Below, in pieces: positions 19,286 to 29,625 of a stretch of 64,000 nucleotides of DNA. A model generated the notes under the pieces. That model was not told the origin of the DNA. It was given only the letters and a program-made list of their open reading frames with translations, and made no database searches. The stretch is from contig NZ_MKEQ01000001.1 in NCBI RefSeq assembly GCF_001875655.1, forward strand, positions 1,178,001 through 1,242,000. The letters are read 5' to 3'. How positions within the stretch are numbered: the stretch's first letter is position 1; every line of letters begins with the position of its first letter. Source of the stretch: Enterobacter hormaechei ATCC 49162 (GTDB lineage: Bacteria > Pseudomonadota > Gammaproteobacteria > Enterobacterales > Enterobacteriaceae). The translations under genes were made by a program, and so were the position numbers.

Positions 19286-20077
19286 ATGTCTGCAACCGCA
19301 CAAAAATGGCTGCTGCGGGCCGCGCCGTGGTTTCTGCCCGTCGGCATTGTCCTCGTATGGCAACTGGCGTCGTCAACTGGCTGGCTGTCGAGCCGCATAT
19401 TGCCCTCTCCGGAGGGCGTTGTGGAAGCATTCTGGTCGCTCAGCGCCAGCGGTGAGCTATGGCAGCACCTGGCCATCAGCTCCTGGCGCGCGGTAATCGG
19501 CTTATCGATTGGCGGAAGCATCGGCCTGACGCTGGGACTGATCAGCGGCCTGTCACGCTGGGGTGAGCGGCTGCTGGATACCTCCATTCAGATGCTGCGT
19601 AACGTGCCGCATCTGGCGCTGATCCCGCTGGTTATCCTGTGGTTTGGCATTGATGAGAGCGCCAAAATTTTCCTCGTGGCGCTGGGGACGTTGTTCCCTG
19701 TTTATATCAATACCTGGCATGGGATCCGTAATATCGATCGCGGCCTGGTTGAGATGGCCCGCAGCTATGGTTTGTCAGGTTTTGCCCTGTTTACCCATGT
19801 GATCCTGCCGGGCGCCCTGCCCTCCATTATGGTTGGGGTGCGTTTTGCGCTCGGCCTGATGTGGCTGACCCTGATCGTGGCGGAAACCATTTCGGCTAAC
19901 TCCGGTATTGGTTATCTGGCAATGAACGCCCGCGAGTTCCTGCAAACGGACGTGGTGGTGGTTGCTATTATCCTTTATGCCCTGCTCGGCAAACTTGCGG
20001 ACGTCAGCGCCCAGTGGCTGGAGCGTAGCTGGCTGCGCTGGAACCCGGCCTACACCGCTCAGGAGGCGAAAGCATGA
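19286..20077 (+). CDS. ssuC: SsuC, sulfonate ABC transporter permease
   Basis: 263 aa, about six transmembrane helices, binding-protein-dependent permease with the EAA-type loop around [36 protein letters not shown]. It forms the membrane channel for SsuB and SsuA. The stop overlaps the ssuB start by 4 bp. Confidence 0.96.
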   Translation: MSATAQKWLLRAAPWFLPVGIVLVWQLASSTGWLSSRILPSPEGVVEAFWSLSASGELWQHLAISSWRAVIGLSIGGSIGLTLGLISGLSRWGERLLDTSIQMLRNVPHLALIPLVILWFGIDESAKIFLVALGTLFPVYINTWHGIRNIDRGLVEMARSYGLSGFALFTHVILPGALPSIMVGVRFALGLMWLTLIVAETISANSGIGYLAMNAREFLQTDVVVVAIILYALLGKLADVSAQWLERSWLRWNPAYTAQEAKA

Positions 20078-20844
20078 ATACTGCACGACTGAACCAGGGT
20101 ACACCGTTACTGCTGAACGGCGTGACCAAACGCTACGGCGATAACACCATTCTGAATGCGCTGGATCTGCATATTCCCGCCGGACAGTTTGTGGCCGTTG
20201 TCGGTCGCAGCGGTGGCGGCAAGAGTACCCTTCTGCGTCTTTTAGCCGGGCTGGAAGCGCCAAACGGCGGTGACATTCTGGCAGGCACCACGCCGCTGGC
20301 TACGATTCAGGATGATACGCGCATGATGTTTCAGGACGCGCGTCTGCTACCGTGGAAAACGGTGATGGATAACGTCGGGCTGGGTCTGAAGGGCAGCTGG
20401 CGGAAGGACGCCCGGCAGGCCCTCGCCGCAGTCGGGCTGGAACATCGCGCGGGAGAATGGCCTGCGGCCCTGTCGGGCGGTCAGAAGCAGCGCGTGGCAC
20501 TGGCCCGGGCGTTAATCCACCGCCCCGGCCTGTTACTGCTTGATGAACCGCTCGGCGCGCTTGATGCTCTGACCCGGATCGAGATGCAGGATCTGATTGA
20601 GACCCTCTGGCAGGCGCACGGCTTTACGGTGCTGCTGGTGACGCATGATGTAAGCGAAGCTGTGGCAATGGCAGACCGGGTGCTGTTAATAGAAGACGGG
20701 AAAATTGGTCTGGATCTGACGGTGGATATTCCACGTCCTCGCCGTGTGGGATCGGCCAGGCTGGCGGAGCTGGAAGCCGAAGTGCTGGATCGGGTGATGA
20801 AGCGTGGGGGAGCGGAGATCCAGCGGATAAAGGCTAATGCCTGA
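20074..20844 (+). CDS. ssuB: SsuB, sulfonate ABC transporter ATPase
   Basis: 256 aa with Walker A GRSGGGKS (44-51), Q-loop [11 protein letters not shown], signature LSGGQKQR, Walker [13 protein letters not shown] and the switch histidine in [11 protein letters not shown]. It energises alkanesulfonate import through SsuC. Last gene of the operon; the REP-like palindrome at 20846-20883 follows directly and may act as its terminator or mRNA stabiliser. Confidence 0.96.
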   Translation: MNTARLNQGTPLLLNGVTKRYGDNTILNALDLHIPAGQFVAVVGRSGGGKSTLLRLLAGLEAPNGGDILAGTTPLATIQDDTRMMFQDARLLPWKTVMDNVGLGLKGSWRKDARQALAAVGLEHRAGEWPAALSGGQKQRVALARALIHRPGLLLLDEPLGALDALTRIEMQDLIETLWQAHGFTVLLVTHDVSEAVAMADRVLLIEDGKIGLDLTVDIPRPRRVGSARLAELEAEVLDRVMKRGGAEIQRIKANA

Positions 20845-20845
20845 T

Positions 20846-20883
20846 GCCCTCACCCCGGCCCTCTCCCACAGGGAGAGGGAGGG
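20846..20883. repeat. REP-like GC-rich palindrome between ssuB and pepN
   Basis: CCCTCACCCCGGCCCTCTCC followed by CACAGGGAGAGGGAGGG. The stem is CCCTCTCCC (20859-20867) with GGGAGAGGG (20871-20879), loop ACA. This CCCTCACCC...CCCTCTCCC...GGGAGAGGG pattern is a dispersed extragenic palindrome I know from many enterobacterial and pseudomonad genomes. It sits between the convergent genes ssuB and pepN, the usual location. Only one copy is in the window. Confidence 0.75.
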
Positions 20884-20895
20884 TTAAGCTTTCTA

Positions 20896-23508
20896 TCAAG
20901 CCAGTGCTTTAGCAATCTTCTCGTACAGATCGCCAGACAGGTTTTCCAGCCCTTTCAGCTGCTCAAGCGCGGCGCGCATTTTCGCCTGGCGCTGCGCATC
21001 GTAGCGTTTCAGGCGGATCAGCGGCTCAATCAGACGAGACGCCACCTGCGGGTTACGGCTGTTCAGTTCGGTCAGCATTTCAACCATGAACTGATAACCG
21101 CTGCCGTCTTCGGCATGGAACGCGGCCGGGTTGCTGCTGGCGAATGCGCCAATCAGAGAGCGGACGCGGTTCGGGTTACTCATGGTAAACGAACGGTGCT
21201 TCAGCAGGCTGCGGACCTTGCTGAGCACATCGGCCGCCGGGCTGGTGGCCTGAAGAATAAACCACTTGTCCATCACCAGACCATCCTGATGCCACTTGTC
21301 GTCGTACTCCTGCATCAGCGCATCGCGGCACGGCAGCTCGGCGGCAACGCTTGCAGCCAGCGCGGCCAGCGCATCCGTCATGTTATCGGCGTCGTGGTAC
21401 TGCTTGCTGACCAGCGTGTTCGCCAGCTCTGCCTCACCAAACGCCAGATAACGCAGGCAGGTATTGCGCAGGGAACGTTTACCGATATCCGCATGTTCCA
21501 CCCGATACGCGTCCAGCTTGTTGGCGTTGTAAATGGCGAGGAACTCATCTGCCAGTTCGGTCGCCAGCGTACGGGTCAGTGCTTCACGCACGGCGACAAT
21601 CGCAATCGGATCAATGATGTCAAACAGCTCGGCGATTTCAGTCGCAGACGGCAGCGTTAAAATTTCAGCCGCCAGCGCCGGGTCAATCTTCTCATCCAGC
21701 AGGATGGCACGGAACGCGTCGGCCACATGAACCGGCAGCGTCAGCGGCTGGCCCTGCTGGTAACGGTTCACGTTAAGCTTGATGTAGGTCGCCAACAGGC
21801 TTTGTGCCGCATCCCAGCGAGAGAAATCGTTGCGTGCGTGTCGCATCAGGAACGTCAGCTGCTGATCGCTCCACTTGTACTCAAGTTTAACCGGCGCGGA
21901 GAACTCGCACAGCAGGGCAGGAACAGGCTGGAAATAGACGTTATCAAAGATAAAGGTCTGCTCTGCCTGGGTCACGTTCAGCACGTTATGTACCGGGTGA
22001 CCGCCCTTCTGTAACGGGATCACGTTGCCTTCGTTGTCGTACAGTTCAACGTTGAACGGAATGTGCAACGGATGTTTCTCTTCCTGCTCGGCCGTTGGCG
22101 GCGTGCGCTGGCTGATGGTCAGCGTGTACTGCTCGGTTTCCGGGTTGTAGTCGTCTTTGACCGTCACAATCGGCGTACCGGCCTGGCTGTACCAGCGGCG
22201 GAAATGTGAAAGATCGACGTTAGAGGCGTCTTCCATCGCCTGGACGAAGTCATCGCAGGTAGCCGCACTGCCGTCGTGACGCTCGAAGTAAAGCTGCATC
22301 CCTTTCTGGAAATTCTCTTCGCCCAGCAGGGTGTGGATCATGCGGATAATTTCAGCGCCTTTTTCATACACCGTCAGGGTGTAGAAGTTATTCATCTCAA
22401 TGACTTTGTCCGGACGGATCGGGTGCGCCATTGGGCTGGCATCTTCTGCAAATTGCAGACCACGCATGGTACGTACGTTGTTGATGCGGTTCACCGCCCG
22501 CGACCCCAGATCGGAGCTGAACTCCTGATCGCGGAAGACGGTTAAGCCCTCTTTCAGGCTGAGCTGGAACCAGTCGCGGCAGGTGACGCGGTTCCCGGTC
22601 CAGTTGTGAAAATATTCGTGGCCGATAACGCGTTCAATATCGAGATAATCTTTATCCGTTGCGGTATCGGTACGCGCCAGCACGTATTTGGAGTTAAAGA
22701 TGTTAAGACCTTTATTCTCCATCGCGCCCATGTTGAAGAAGTCGACGGCAACGATCATATAGATGTCGAGGTCATATTCGAGGCCAAAGCGCGTTTCATC
22801 CCACTTCATGGAGTTGATGAGGGAGGTCATTGCCCACGGCGCGCGGTCAAGGTTGCCACGATCCACGAACAGCTCCAGCGCGACTTCACGGCCAGAGCGC
22901 GTTTTAAAGGTGTCGCGCAGAACATCGAAATCTCCCGCCACCAGCGCAAACAGATAGCAGGGCTTCGGGAATGGATCCTGCCACTGCACCCAGTGACGAC
23001 CGTTCTCCAGTTCCCCCTCGTCAATCCGGTTGCCGTTGGAGAGCAGGTACGGGTACAACGTTTTGTCGGCAATAATTTTGGTGGTAAAGCGCGCCAGGAC
23101 GTCCGGACGATCGAGATACCAGGTAATATGGCGGAAACCTTCGGCTTCACACTGGGTACACAGGGCCACGCCTGACTGGTAAAGCCCTTCCAGCGCGGTA
23201 TTGGCGGCAGGGCTGATTTCGTTCACGATGCGCAGGGTAAAGCGTTCCGGCAGGTTGTCGATGACCAGCTGGTTGCCTTCTTCTTTATAGTCTGACCAGG
23301 CTTCATCATTAATGTGCAGGGAAACCAGCGTCAGGTCTTCACCATCGAGACGCAGCGGCACAGCTGTCGCGCTCTGGCGCGTCACCTGGCTTACCGCCGT
23401 CACGACGGTTTTTGTGGCATCCAGGTCAAAAGTCAGATCGATATCGCTTATCAGGTAATCCGGCGCACGGTAGTCGTGGCGGTATTTAGCTTGTGGCTGT
23501 TGTGTCAT
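20896..23508 (-). CDS. pepN: PepN, aminopeptidase N (M1 family)
   Basis: 870 aa, the E. coli length. The zinc site HEYFH ends at His301 and is completed by the downstream Glu in LKEGLTVFRDQEF; the substrate motif GAMEN is in FFNMGAMENKGLNIF. Four-domain architecture with catalytic domain around 190-440 and a helical C-terminal domain. It is the main broad-specificity cytoplasmic aminopeptidase in peptide turnover. Monocistronic, divergent from pncB over 254 bp. Confidence 0.98.
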   Translation of the reverse strand: MTQQPQAKYRHDYRAPDYLISDIDLTFDLDATKTVVTAVSQVTRQSATAVPLRLDGEDLTLVSLHINDEAWSDYKEEGNQLVIDNLPERFTLRIVNEISPAANTALEGLYQSGVALCTQCEAEGFRHITWYLDRPDVLARFTTKIIADKTLYPYLLSNGNRIDEGELENGRHWVQWQDPFPKPCYLFALVAGDFDVLRDTFKTRSGREVALELFVDRGNLDRAPWAMTSLINSMKWDETRFGLEYDLDIYMIVAVDFFNMGAMENKGLNIFNSKYVLARTDTATDKDYLDIERVIGHEYFHNWTGNRVTCRDWFQLSLKEGLTVFRDQEFSSDLGSRAVNRINNVRTMRGLQFAEDASPMAHPIRPDKVIEMNNFYTLTVYEKGAEIIRMIHTLLGEENFQKGMQLYFERHDGSAATCDDFVQAMEDASNVDLSHFRRWYSQAGTPIVTVKDDYNPETEQYTLTISQRTPPTAEQEEKHPLHIPFNVELYDNEGNVIPLQKGGHPVHNVLNVTQAEQTFIFDNVYFQPVPALLCEFSAPVKLEYKWSDQQLTFLMRHARNDFSRWDAAQSLLATYIKLNVNRYQQGQPLTLPVHVADAFRAILLDEKIDPALAAEILTLPSATEIAELFDIIDPIAIVAVREALTRTLATELADEFLAIYNANKLDAYRVEHADIGKRSLRNTCLRYLAFGEAELANTLVSKQYHDADNMTDALAALAASVAAELPCRDALMQEYDDKWHQDGLVMDKWFILQATSPAADVLSKVRSLLKHRSFTMSNPNRVRSLIGAFASSNPAAFHAEDGSGYQFMVEMLTELNSRNPQVASRLIEPLIRLKRYDAQRQAKMRAALEQLKGLENLSGDLYEKIAKALA

Positions 23509-23702
23509 AGAAAACCTTATGCATCGTTTGTCGAGTAACGATTCAATATATTCCTGTTGTGTAAAACGCGCTATGCAGAATGTTCATCTTTTCAGGCACA
23601 ACGCCCTTTTTAGCTACATTTTTATAACACGGGGCACGAAATGCACTCGACCATAAAGTGTGCTTATGTTGTGATCGGGGTTCAATAAATCACTAAACAA
23701 GG

Positions 23703-23733
23703 TATACTCCGGAGTTGTTTATTGTACTAAACG
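23703..23733 (+). promoter_or_regulatory. pncB promoter with NadR operator
   Basis: TATACT (23703-23708) is a good -10. Immediately downstream is TGTTTA-N6-TAAACG (23716-23733), one base from the NadR consensus TGTTTA-N6-TAAACA. NadR bound there would cover the transcription start and repress when NAD is plentiful, as reported for Salmonella pncB and nadA. Confidence 0.82.
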
Positions 23734-23762
23734 CTCCCGTGAGAGGATGCTACAGCGCACCT

Positions 23763-24965
23763 ATGACTCAATTCGCTTCTCCGGTTCTGCATACGTTGCT
23801 GGATACCGACGCGTACAAGCTGCATATGCAGCAAGCCGTGTTTCACCACTATCATGATGTTCATGTTGCGGCGGAATTCCGCTGCCGGGGTGACGACTTG
23901 CTGGGTATCTACGCAGATTCCATTCGTGAACAGGTCGATGCCATGCAGCATCTGGCGCTCAACGATGACGAATATCAGTGGCTTTCTGGCCTGCCTTTCT
24001 TTAAAGCGGACTACCTGAACTGGCTGCGTGAGTTCCGCTATAAGCCGGAACAGGTCACCGTCACCAATGATAACGGCAAGCTGGACATTCGTCTGACCGG
24101 CCCGTGGCGCGAAGTGATCATGTGGGAGGTGCCGCTTCTGGCCGTGATCAGCGAGCTGGCCCACCGCTATCGTTCCCCTGAAACCGGTGTGACGCAGGCG
24201 GTTGCCGCTCTGGAGAATAAACTCGTTGAGTTTTCCAGACTGACCGAAGGGCTGGATATGTCCCGCTTCCGTCTGATGGACTTTGGCACGCGCCGCCGCT
24301 TCTCTCGCGAGGTTCAGGAGGCCATTGTCAGACGTCTGCAACAGGAGCCGTGGTTCGTTGGCACCAGTAACTACGATCTGGCACGTCGCCTTGATTTAAC
24401 GCCGATGGGCACCCAGGCGCACGAATGGTTCCAGGCGCACCAGCAGATCAGCCCTGACCTTGCCAACAGCCAGCGCGCCGCCCTTGCCGCGTGGCTTGAG
24501 GAATACCCGGATCAGCTGGGTATTGCTCTTACCGACTGCATTACCATGGACGCGTTCCTGCGCGACTTTGGCCCTGAGTTTGCCGAACGCTACCAGGGTT
24601 TGCGCCATGACTCCGGGGATCCGGTTGAATGGGGTGAGAAAGCCATAGCCCATTACGAAAAACTGGGTATCGACCCCATGAGTAAGGTGCTGGTCTTCTC
24701 CGATAACCTTGACCTGGCGAAAGCCGTTGACCTTTATCGCCACTTCTCATCGCGGGTGAACCTGAGTTTCGGGATCGGTACGCGGTTAACCTGCGATATC
24801 CCTCAGGTGAAACCGCTGAACATCGTCATAAAACTGGTGGAATGTAACGGTAAGCCGGTCGCGAAGCTCTCCGACAGCCCGGGCAAAACCATCTGCCATG
24901 ACAAAGCGTTTGTCCGCGCATTACGTAAAGCCTTCGATCTGCCGCAGGTTAAAAAAGCCAGTTAA
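23763..24965 (+). CDS. pncB: PncB, nicotinate phosphoribosyltransferase
   Basis: 400 aa from [20 protein letters not shown], equal to E. coli. It converts nicotinate, PRPP and ATP to nicotinate mononucleotide in the NAD salvage pathway. The family motifs [34 protein letters not shown] (phospho-histidine loop) and [12 protein letters not shown] are intact. Sixteen further codons are open upstream but lie in the NadR-controlled leader. GAGAGGA precedes the start at a long spacing. A terminator follows. Confidence 0.97.
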   Translation: MTQFASPVLHTLLDTDAYKLHMQQAVFHHYHDVHVAAEFRCRGDDLLGIYADSIREQVDAMQHLALNDDEYQWLSGLPFFKADYLNWLREFRYKPEQVTVTNDNGKLDIRLTGPWREVIMWEVPLLAVISELAHRYRSPETGVTQAVAALENKLVEFSRLTEGLDMSRFRLMDFGTRRRFSREVQEAIVRRLQQEPWFVGTSNYDLARRLDLTPMGTQAHEWFQAHQQISPDLANSQRAALAAWLEEYPDQLGIALTDCITMDAFLRDFGPEFAERYQGLRHDSGDPVEWGEKAIAHYEKLGIDPMSKVLVFSDNLDLAKAVDLYRHFSSRVNLSFGIGTRLTCDIPQVKPLNIVIKLVECNGKPVAKLSDSPGKTICHDKAFVRALRKAFDLPQVKKAS

Positions 24966-24972
24966 CGGCTTC

Positions 24973-24999
24973 GGGGAGCCTTCATGGCTCCCCTTCTCT
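24973..24999 (+). terminator. pncB terminator
   Basis: GGGGAGCC (24973-24980) pairs with GGCTCCCC (24986-24993), loop TTCAT, followed by TTCTCTTATT; the T-run is interrupted. Confidence 0.75.
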
Positions 25000-25040
25000 T
25001 ATTAATTTCTTATTTCTTCTCTTAAGACGGTGAAATTTAC

Positions 25041-25068
25041 TTGTCTGATAGCGGATGGCAGGTAACAT
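25041..25068 (+). promoter_or_regulatory. Probable asnS promoter
   Basis: TTGTCT (25041-25046), 16 bp, TAACAT (25063-25068), with a leader of about 58 nt to the asnS ATG. Confidence 0.5.
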
Positions 25069-25132
25069 AGATATCCCCCCGATAAGGGCGGACAAGTGTT
25101 TATTTTTTCCGACTATTAACAGAGAGAATATT

Positions 25133-26533
25133 ATGAGCGTTGTGCCTGTAGCCGACGTACTCCAGGGCCGTGTCGCCGTTGACCAGGAGGTCACCGTGCG
25201 CGGATGGGTGCGTACTCGCCGAGATTCTAAAGCTGGCATCTCCTTCCTCGCCGTCTATGACGGTTCCTGCTTTGATCCTGTACAGGCCGTCATTAATAAT
25301 TCTCTGCCCAATTACAATGATGACGTTCTGCACCTGACAACAGGCTGTTCCGTGATCGTCACCGGTGTTGTGGTGGCCTCTCCGGGCCAGGGTCAGAGCT
25401 ACGAAATTCAGGCGACCTCGGTGGAAGTGACCGGTTGGGTTGAAGATCCGGACACCTATCCGATGGCGGCTAAGCGTCACAGCATTGAATATCTGCGTGA
25501 AGTCGCGCACCTGCGTCCGCGCACCAACCTGATTGGTGCGGTTGCTCGCGTGCGTCATACATTGGCGCAGGCGCTGCATCGCTTCTTTGACGAGCAGGGT
25601 TACTTCTGGGTGTCTACTCCGCTTATCACGGCATCCGATACCGAAGGCGCAGGTGAAATGTTCCGCGTATCAACGCTGGATATGGAAAACCTGCCGCGTA
25701 CGCCGGAAGGTAAAGTCGATTACGACAAAGACTTCTTTGGTAAAGAAGCCTTCCTGACGGTTTCCGGCCAGCTCAACGGCGAAACCTACGCCTGTGCGCT
25801 GTCTAAGATCTACACCTTCGGCCCAACCTTCCGTGCGGAAAACTCCAACACCAGTCGTCACCTGGCGGAATTCTGGATGCTGGAGCCGGAAGTGGCCTTT
25901 GCCGATCTGAATGACGTAGCGGGCCTGGCTGAAGCGATGCTGAAATACGTGTTCAAAGCCGTTCTCGAAGAGCGTGCAGACGACATGAAATTCTTCGCTG
26001 AGCGTGTCGATAACGACGCCATCGCCCGTCTTGAGCGCTTCGTCTCCGCAGACTTCGCGCAGGTGGATTACACCGATGCGGTCGCTATCCTGGAAAAATG
26101 CGGTGAGAAATTCGAGAACCCGGTTTACTGGGGCGTGGATCTCTCCTCCGAGCACGAACGTTATCTGGCAGAGAAGCACTTCAAAGCACCGGTTGTAGTG
26201 AAAAACTATCCGAAAGACATTAAGGCGTTCTATATGCGCCTTAACGAAGACGGTAAAACCGTTGCCGCGATGGACGTCCTGGCGCCGGGCATCGGTGAGA
26301 TCATCGGTGGCTCCCAGCGTGAAGAGCGTCTGGACGTGCTGGACGCGCGTATGCAGGAAATGGGGCTGAACCCGGCGGACTACAGCTGGTATCGCGATCT
26401 GCGTCGCTACGGCACCGTTCCGCACTCCGGCTTTGGCCTGGGCTTCGAACGTCTGATTGCCTACGTAACAGGTGTACAGAACGTACGTGATGTAATTCCA
26501 TTCCCACGCACACCGCGTAACGCAAGTTTCTAA
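25133..26533 (+). CDS. asnS: AsnS, asparaginyl-tRNA synthetase
   Basis: 466 aa from [18 protein letters not shown]; the open frame extends 26 codons upstream without a start that fits the family. An N-terminal OB-fold anticodon-binding domain (about 1-110) and a class II catalytic domain with motif 1 around [14 protein letters not shown], motif 2 [22 protein letters not shown] and motif 3 [15 protein letters not shown]. Charges tRNA-Asn. AGAGAG precedes the ATG. Monocistronic, ended by a hairpin. Confidence 0.98.
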   Translation: MSVVPVADVLQGRVAVDQEVTVRGWVRTRRDSKAGISFLAVYDGSCFDPVQAVINNSLPNYNDDVLHLTTGCSVIVTGVVVASPGQGQSYEIQATSVEVTGWVEDPDTYPMAAKRHSIEYLREVAHLRPRTNLIGAVARVRHTLAQALHRFFDEQGYFWVSTPLITASDTEGAGEMFRVSTLDMENLPRTPEGKVDYDKDFFGKEAFLTVSGQLNGETYACALSKIYTFGPTFRAENSNTSRHLAEFWMLEPEVAFADLNDVAGLAEAMLKYVFKAVLEERADDMKFFAERVDNDAIARLERFVSADFAQVDYTDAVAILEKCGEKFENPVYWGVDLSSEHERYLAEKHFKAPVVVKNYPKDIKAFYMRLNEDGKTVAAMDVLAPGIGEIIGGSQREERLDVLDARMQEMGLNPADYSWYRDLRRYGTVPHSGFGLGFERLIAYVTGVQNVRDVIPFPRTPRNASF

Positions 26534-26548
26534 CCGACCTCATCATGC

Positions 26549-26576
26549 ATGGCCAGCAAATGCTGGCCATTATTTT
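26549..26576 (+). terminator. asnS terminator
   Basis: ATGGCCAGCA (26549-26558) with TGCTGGCCAT (26561-26570), loop AA, followed by TATTTTAT. Confidence 0.8.
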
Positions 26577-27138
26577 ATCCTGCAATGTCAGTTTTCGTCA
26601 GTCAAAAGTAAGCATCTTTAAACCACAACCCCGCGATAACCTCTACCTGTTACGTTTTGTTTCCACGAAATATCTGTGGACAAAAAATTAACCACATTCT
26701 CATTGCGCCTAATACAATTCTCATCGATAGCATAAAAAACAACCAATTTCACAGCCATCTGGACGGCTTTTTTTGCTCATAAGAAAAATTGCGCCGTTTA
26801 ACTTCTGTTTATATGAAAGACCTTTATATAAATTAAATATAAGGAAATCATATATATAAGAATAAAGCGGGTGTTTATTTCGCCAGGGAACGCTGAAATT
26901 TGAGGTGCTTCACAAAGTTCCTAAAAATACACATTTAGTTACACATATTTTCTTTTAGAAACTGAATCTTGAAGATTGTAGCACTTTCAGTGTAGCGAAA
27001 CGGTTCTATGAATGGAAAGATGCCTGTCAGACACATAAAGACACCTAACTCTCATCAATAGTTCCGGAAATATTTATTGACAGAATTTATTGACGGCAGT
27101 GGCGAGTGTCATAAAAAAACCAATGAGGGTAATAAATA
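26577..27138 (+). promoter_or_regulatory. ompF upstream regulatory region
   Basis: This 560-bp gene-free, AT-rich stretch carries ompF control. At about 26938-26970, TTACACATATTTTC and TTTTAGAAACTGAA resemble OmpR half-sites. TTTCAG (26985-26990), 16 bp, TATGAA (27007-27012) is a candidate promoter giving a leader of about 120 nt, close to the 110 nt of E. coli. A short hairpin with seven T's lies at 26752-26774. OmpR/EnvZ osmoregulation is known for ompF; the exact sites here are inferred. Confidence 0.6.
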
Positions 27139-27144
27139 ATGATG
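27124..27144 (+). promoter_or_regulatory. MicF sRNA pairing site at the ompF ribosome-binding region
   Basis: The bases from TGAGGGTAAT through the double ATG are complementary to the MicF segment CAUCAU..UAUUUAUUACC as I remember it, including an 11-bp block. It covers the ribosome-binding site GAGGG, so pairing would block translation. The micF gene lies elsewhere (near ompC). Confidence 0.65.
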
Positions 27145-28197
27145 AAGCGCAATATCCTGGCAGTGGTAGTCCCTGCCCTGCTGGTAGCCGGTGCAGCAAA
27201 CGCTGCTGAAATCTATAACAAAGACGGCAATAAATTAGATCTTTACGGGAAAGCAGTTGGCCTGCATTACTTCTCTGACAGTGATGGCAACGATGGCGAC
27301 AACACTTATGCGCGTCTGGGCTTCAAAGGCGAAACTCAGATCAACGATCAGCTGACTGGCTACGGTCAGTGGGAATACAACTTCCAGGGTAACAACTCTG
27401 AAGGCGCTGATGCCCAGAACGGCAACAAAACCCGTCTGGCATTCGCAGGTCTGAAATTCGGTGACGCAGGCTCCTTCGACTACGGTCGTAACTACGGCCT
27501 GGTCTATGACGCAATCGGCATCACCGATATGCTGCCTGAGTTTGGTGGTGACACCGGCGCAACCGACAACTTCTTCTCTGGCCGTACCGGTGGTCTGGCG
27601 ACTTACCGTAACAGCAACTTCTTCGGTCTGGTTGATGGTCTGAACTTTGGCGTTCAGTACCTGGGTAAAAACGACCGTGATATCGCAGTACGTTCCAACG
27701 GCGACGGCTGGGCAACCTCTCTGAGCTATGATTTCGAAGGCTTCGGCATTGTCGGTGCTTATGGCGCCGCTGACCGTACCAACAACCAGCAGACGCTGGA
27801 TTGGGGTAAAGGCGACAAAGCTGAGCAGTGGGCTACTGGTCTGAAATACGACGCAAACAACATCTACCTGGCAGCTGTATACGGCGAGATGCGTAACGCC
27901 GCGCGTCTGAGCAACAGAGGTTTCGCTAACAAGTCTCAGGACTTCTCCGTTGTGGCTCAGTACCAGTTCGACTTCGGCCTGCGTCCGTCCATCGCTTACT
28001 ACAAATCTAAAGCGAAAGACGTAGAAGGTATCGGTGACGAAGACTACATCAACTACATCGACGTTGGTGCGACATACTACTTCAACAAAAACATGTCCAC
28101 CTATGTTGACTACCAGATCAACCAGCTGAAAGACGACAACAAGCTGGGCATCAACAACGACGACATCGTGGCTCTGGGTCTGGTTTACCAGTTCTAA
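27139..28197 (+). CDS. ompF: OmpF-type general porin
   Basis: 352 aa; signal peptide [22 protein letters not shown] with cleavage before [10 protein letters not shown]. Sixteen-stranded trimeric porin; the constriction loop L3 motif PEFGGDT, the FDYGRNYG segment and the C-terminal VYQF ending (terminal Phe for BAM) are present. Ten residues shorter than E. coli OmpF (362), with changes in surface loops (for example [10 protein letters not shown], and a shorter loop at SNRGFANKS). Position between asnS and aspC, double-ATG start and MicF site mark it as OmpF (OmpK35 type) rather than OmpC or PhoE. Confidence 0.95.
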   Translation: MMKRNILAVVVPALLVAGAANAAEIYNKDGNKLDLYGKAVGLHYFSDSDGNDGDNTYARLGFKGETQINDQLTGYGQWEYNFQGNNSEGADAQNGNKTRLAFAGLKFGDAGSFDYGRNYGLVYDAIGITDMLPEFGGDTGATDNFFSGRTGGLATYRNSNFFGLVDGLNFGVQYLGKNDRDIAVRSNGDGWATSLSYDFEGFGIVGAYGAADRTNNQQTLDWGKGDKAEQWATGLKYDANNIYLAAVYGEMRNAARLSNRGFANKSQDFSVVAQYQFDFGLRPSIAYYKSKAKDVEGIGDEDYINYIDVGATYYFNKNMSTYVDYQINQLKDDNKLGINNDDIVALGLVYQF

Positions 28198-28228
28198 TCA
28201 GCACACCTCGTTGTTATATACTTAATGA

Positions 28229-28253
28229 ACAGGGCTTCGGCCCTGTTTTTTTT
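28229..28253 (+). terminator. ompF terminator
   Basis: ACAGGGC (28229-28235), UUCG tetraloop, GCCCTGT (28240-28246), then eight T's. Confidence 0.95.
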
Positions 28254-28382
28254 ATTCCTGAGAGGAAAAAATAGCGACTTTTGAAAAGCCGCACGCTTTT
28301 CGTCGCAAACGGTTGGCATTTTGTAAATCTACCGTTAACCTGATAGCGGATTTCACTTCTGTAATCACAATGGAACTTCGTC

Positions 28383-29573
28383 ATGTTTGAGAACATTACT
28401 GCCGCTCCTGCCGACCCAATTCTGGGCCTGGCCGATCTGTTTCGTGCCGACGACCGCCCTGGCAAAATCAACCTGGGTATTGGTGTATATAAAGATGAAA
28501 CCGGCAAAACTCCGGTACTGACCAGTGTAAAAAAAGCTGAGCAGTATCTGCTGGAAAACGAAACCACCAAAAACTACCTCGGTATTGATGGTATCCCTGA
28601 ATTTGGTCGCTGCACCCAGGAGCTGCTGTTCGGCAAAGGCAGCACCATTGTGAGCGAAAAACGCGCCCGCACGGCGCAGACCCCAGGCGGTACCGGCGCA
28701 CTGCGCGTGGCGGCAGACTTCCTGGCGAAAAATACCGCCGTGAAACGCGTGTGGGTCAGTAACCCTAGCTGGCCGAACCATAAGAGCGTGTTCAATTCTG
28801 CGGGTCTGGAAGTGCGTGAATATGCCTACTACGACGCGGCAAATCACTCTCTCGACTTTGACGGCCTGCTGGCAAGCCTGAGCGAAGCCCAGGCGGGCGA
28901 CGTGGTGCTGTTCCACGGTTGCTGCCACAACCCAACCGGTATCGATCCTACGCTTGAGCAGTGGGAACAGCTGGCTAAGCTGTCCGTTGAAAAAGGCTGG
29001 CTGCCGCTGTTCGACTTTGCTTACCAGGGCTTTGCCCGTGGTCTGGAAGAGGATGCTGAAGGACTGCGCGCATTCGCCGCCGTGCATCAGGAGCTGATTG
29101 TCGCAAGCTCCTATTCCAAGAACTTTGGCCTGTATAACGAGCGTGTCGGCGCCTGTACGCTGGTGGCCGCTGACGATCAAACCGTCGATCGCGCATTCAG
29201 CCAGATGAAGTCCGTGATCCGCGCTAACTACTCCAACCCACCCGCACACGGTGCGTCTGTGGTCGCGACGATCCTGAGCAACGATGCGCTGCGCGCGATC
29301 TGGGAACAAGAGCTGAACGATATGCGTCAGCGCATTCAGCGCATGCGTCTGCTGTTTGTGAACACGCTGGCAGAGAAAGGTGCTGACCGTGACTTCAGCT
29401 TCATCATCAAGCAGAACGGCATGTTCTCCTTCAGCGGCCTGACCAAAGAGCAGGTGCTGCGCTTGCGTGAAGAGTTTGGCGTGTATGCCGTTGCCTCTGG
29501 CCGCGTAAACGTTGCAGGTATGACGCCTGACAACATGGCGCCACTGTGCGAAGCCATTGTCGCAGTGCTGTAA
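28383..29573 (+). CDS. aspC: AspC, aspartate aminotransferase
   Basis: 396 aa, same length as E. coli. Class I PLP aminotransferase converting oxaloacetate and glutamate to aspartate and 2-oxoglutarate, also acting on aromatic amino acids. The PLP lysine is Lys246 in [15 protein letters not shown]; the conserved arginine near the C-terminus is in [10 protein letters not shown]. Monocistronic, 129 bp after the ompF terminator. Preferred codons throughout suggest high expression. Confidence 0.98.
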   Translation: MFENITAAPADPILGLADLFRADDRPGKINLGIGVYKDETGKTPVLTSVKKAEQYLLENETTKNYLGIDGIPEFGRCTQELLFGKGSTIVSEKRARTAQTPGGTGALRVAADFLAKNTAVKRVWVSNPSWPNHKSVFNSAGLEVREYAYYDAANHSLDFDGLLASLSEAQAGDVVLFHGCCHNPTGIDPTLEQWEQLAKLSVEKGWLPLFDFAYQGFARGLEEDAEGLRAFAAVHQELIVASSYSKNFGLYNERVGACTLVAADDQTVDRAFSQMKSVIRANYSNPPAHGASVVATILSNDALRAIWEQELNDMRQRIQRMRLLFVNTLAEKGADRDFSFIIKQNGMFSFSGLTKEQVLRLREEFGVYAVASGRVNVAGMTPDNMAPLCEAIVAVL

Positions 29574-29584
29574 CCTGCACCCAC

Positions 29585-29613
29585 AAAAAAGCCTGCATCG
29601 CGCAGGCTTTTTT
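29585..29613. terminator. Bidirectional terminator, aspC/gloC
   Basis: GCCTGC (29591-29596) with GCAGGC (29602-29607), flanked by six A's and a run of T's, between the convergent aspC and gloC. Confidence 0.92.
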
Positions 29614-29625
29614 ATTTAACCAGGT

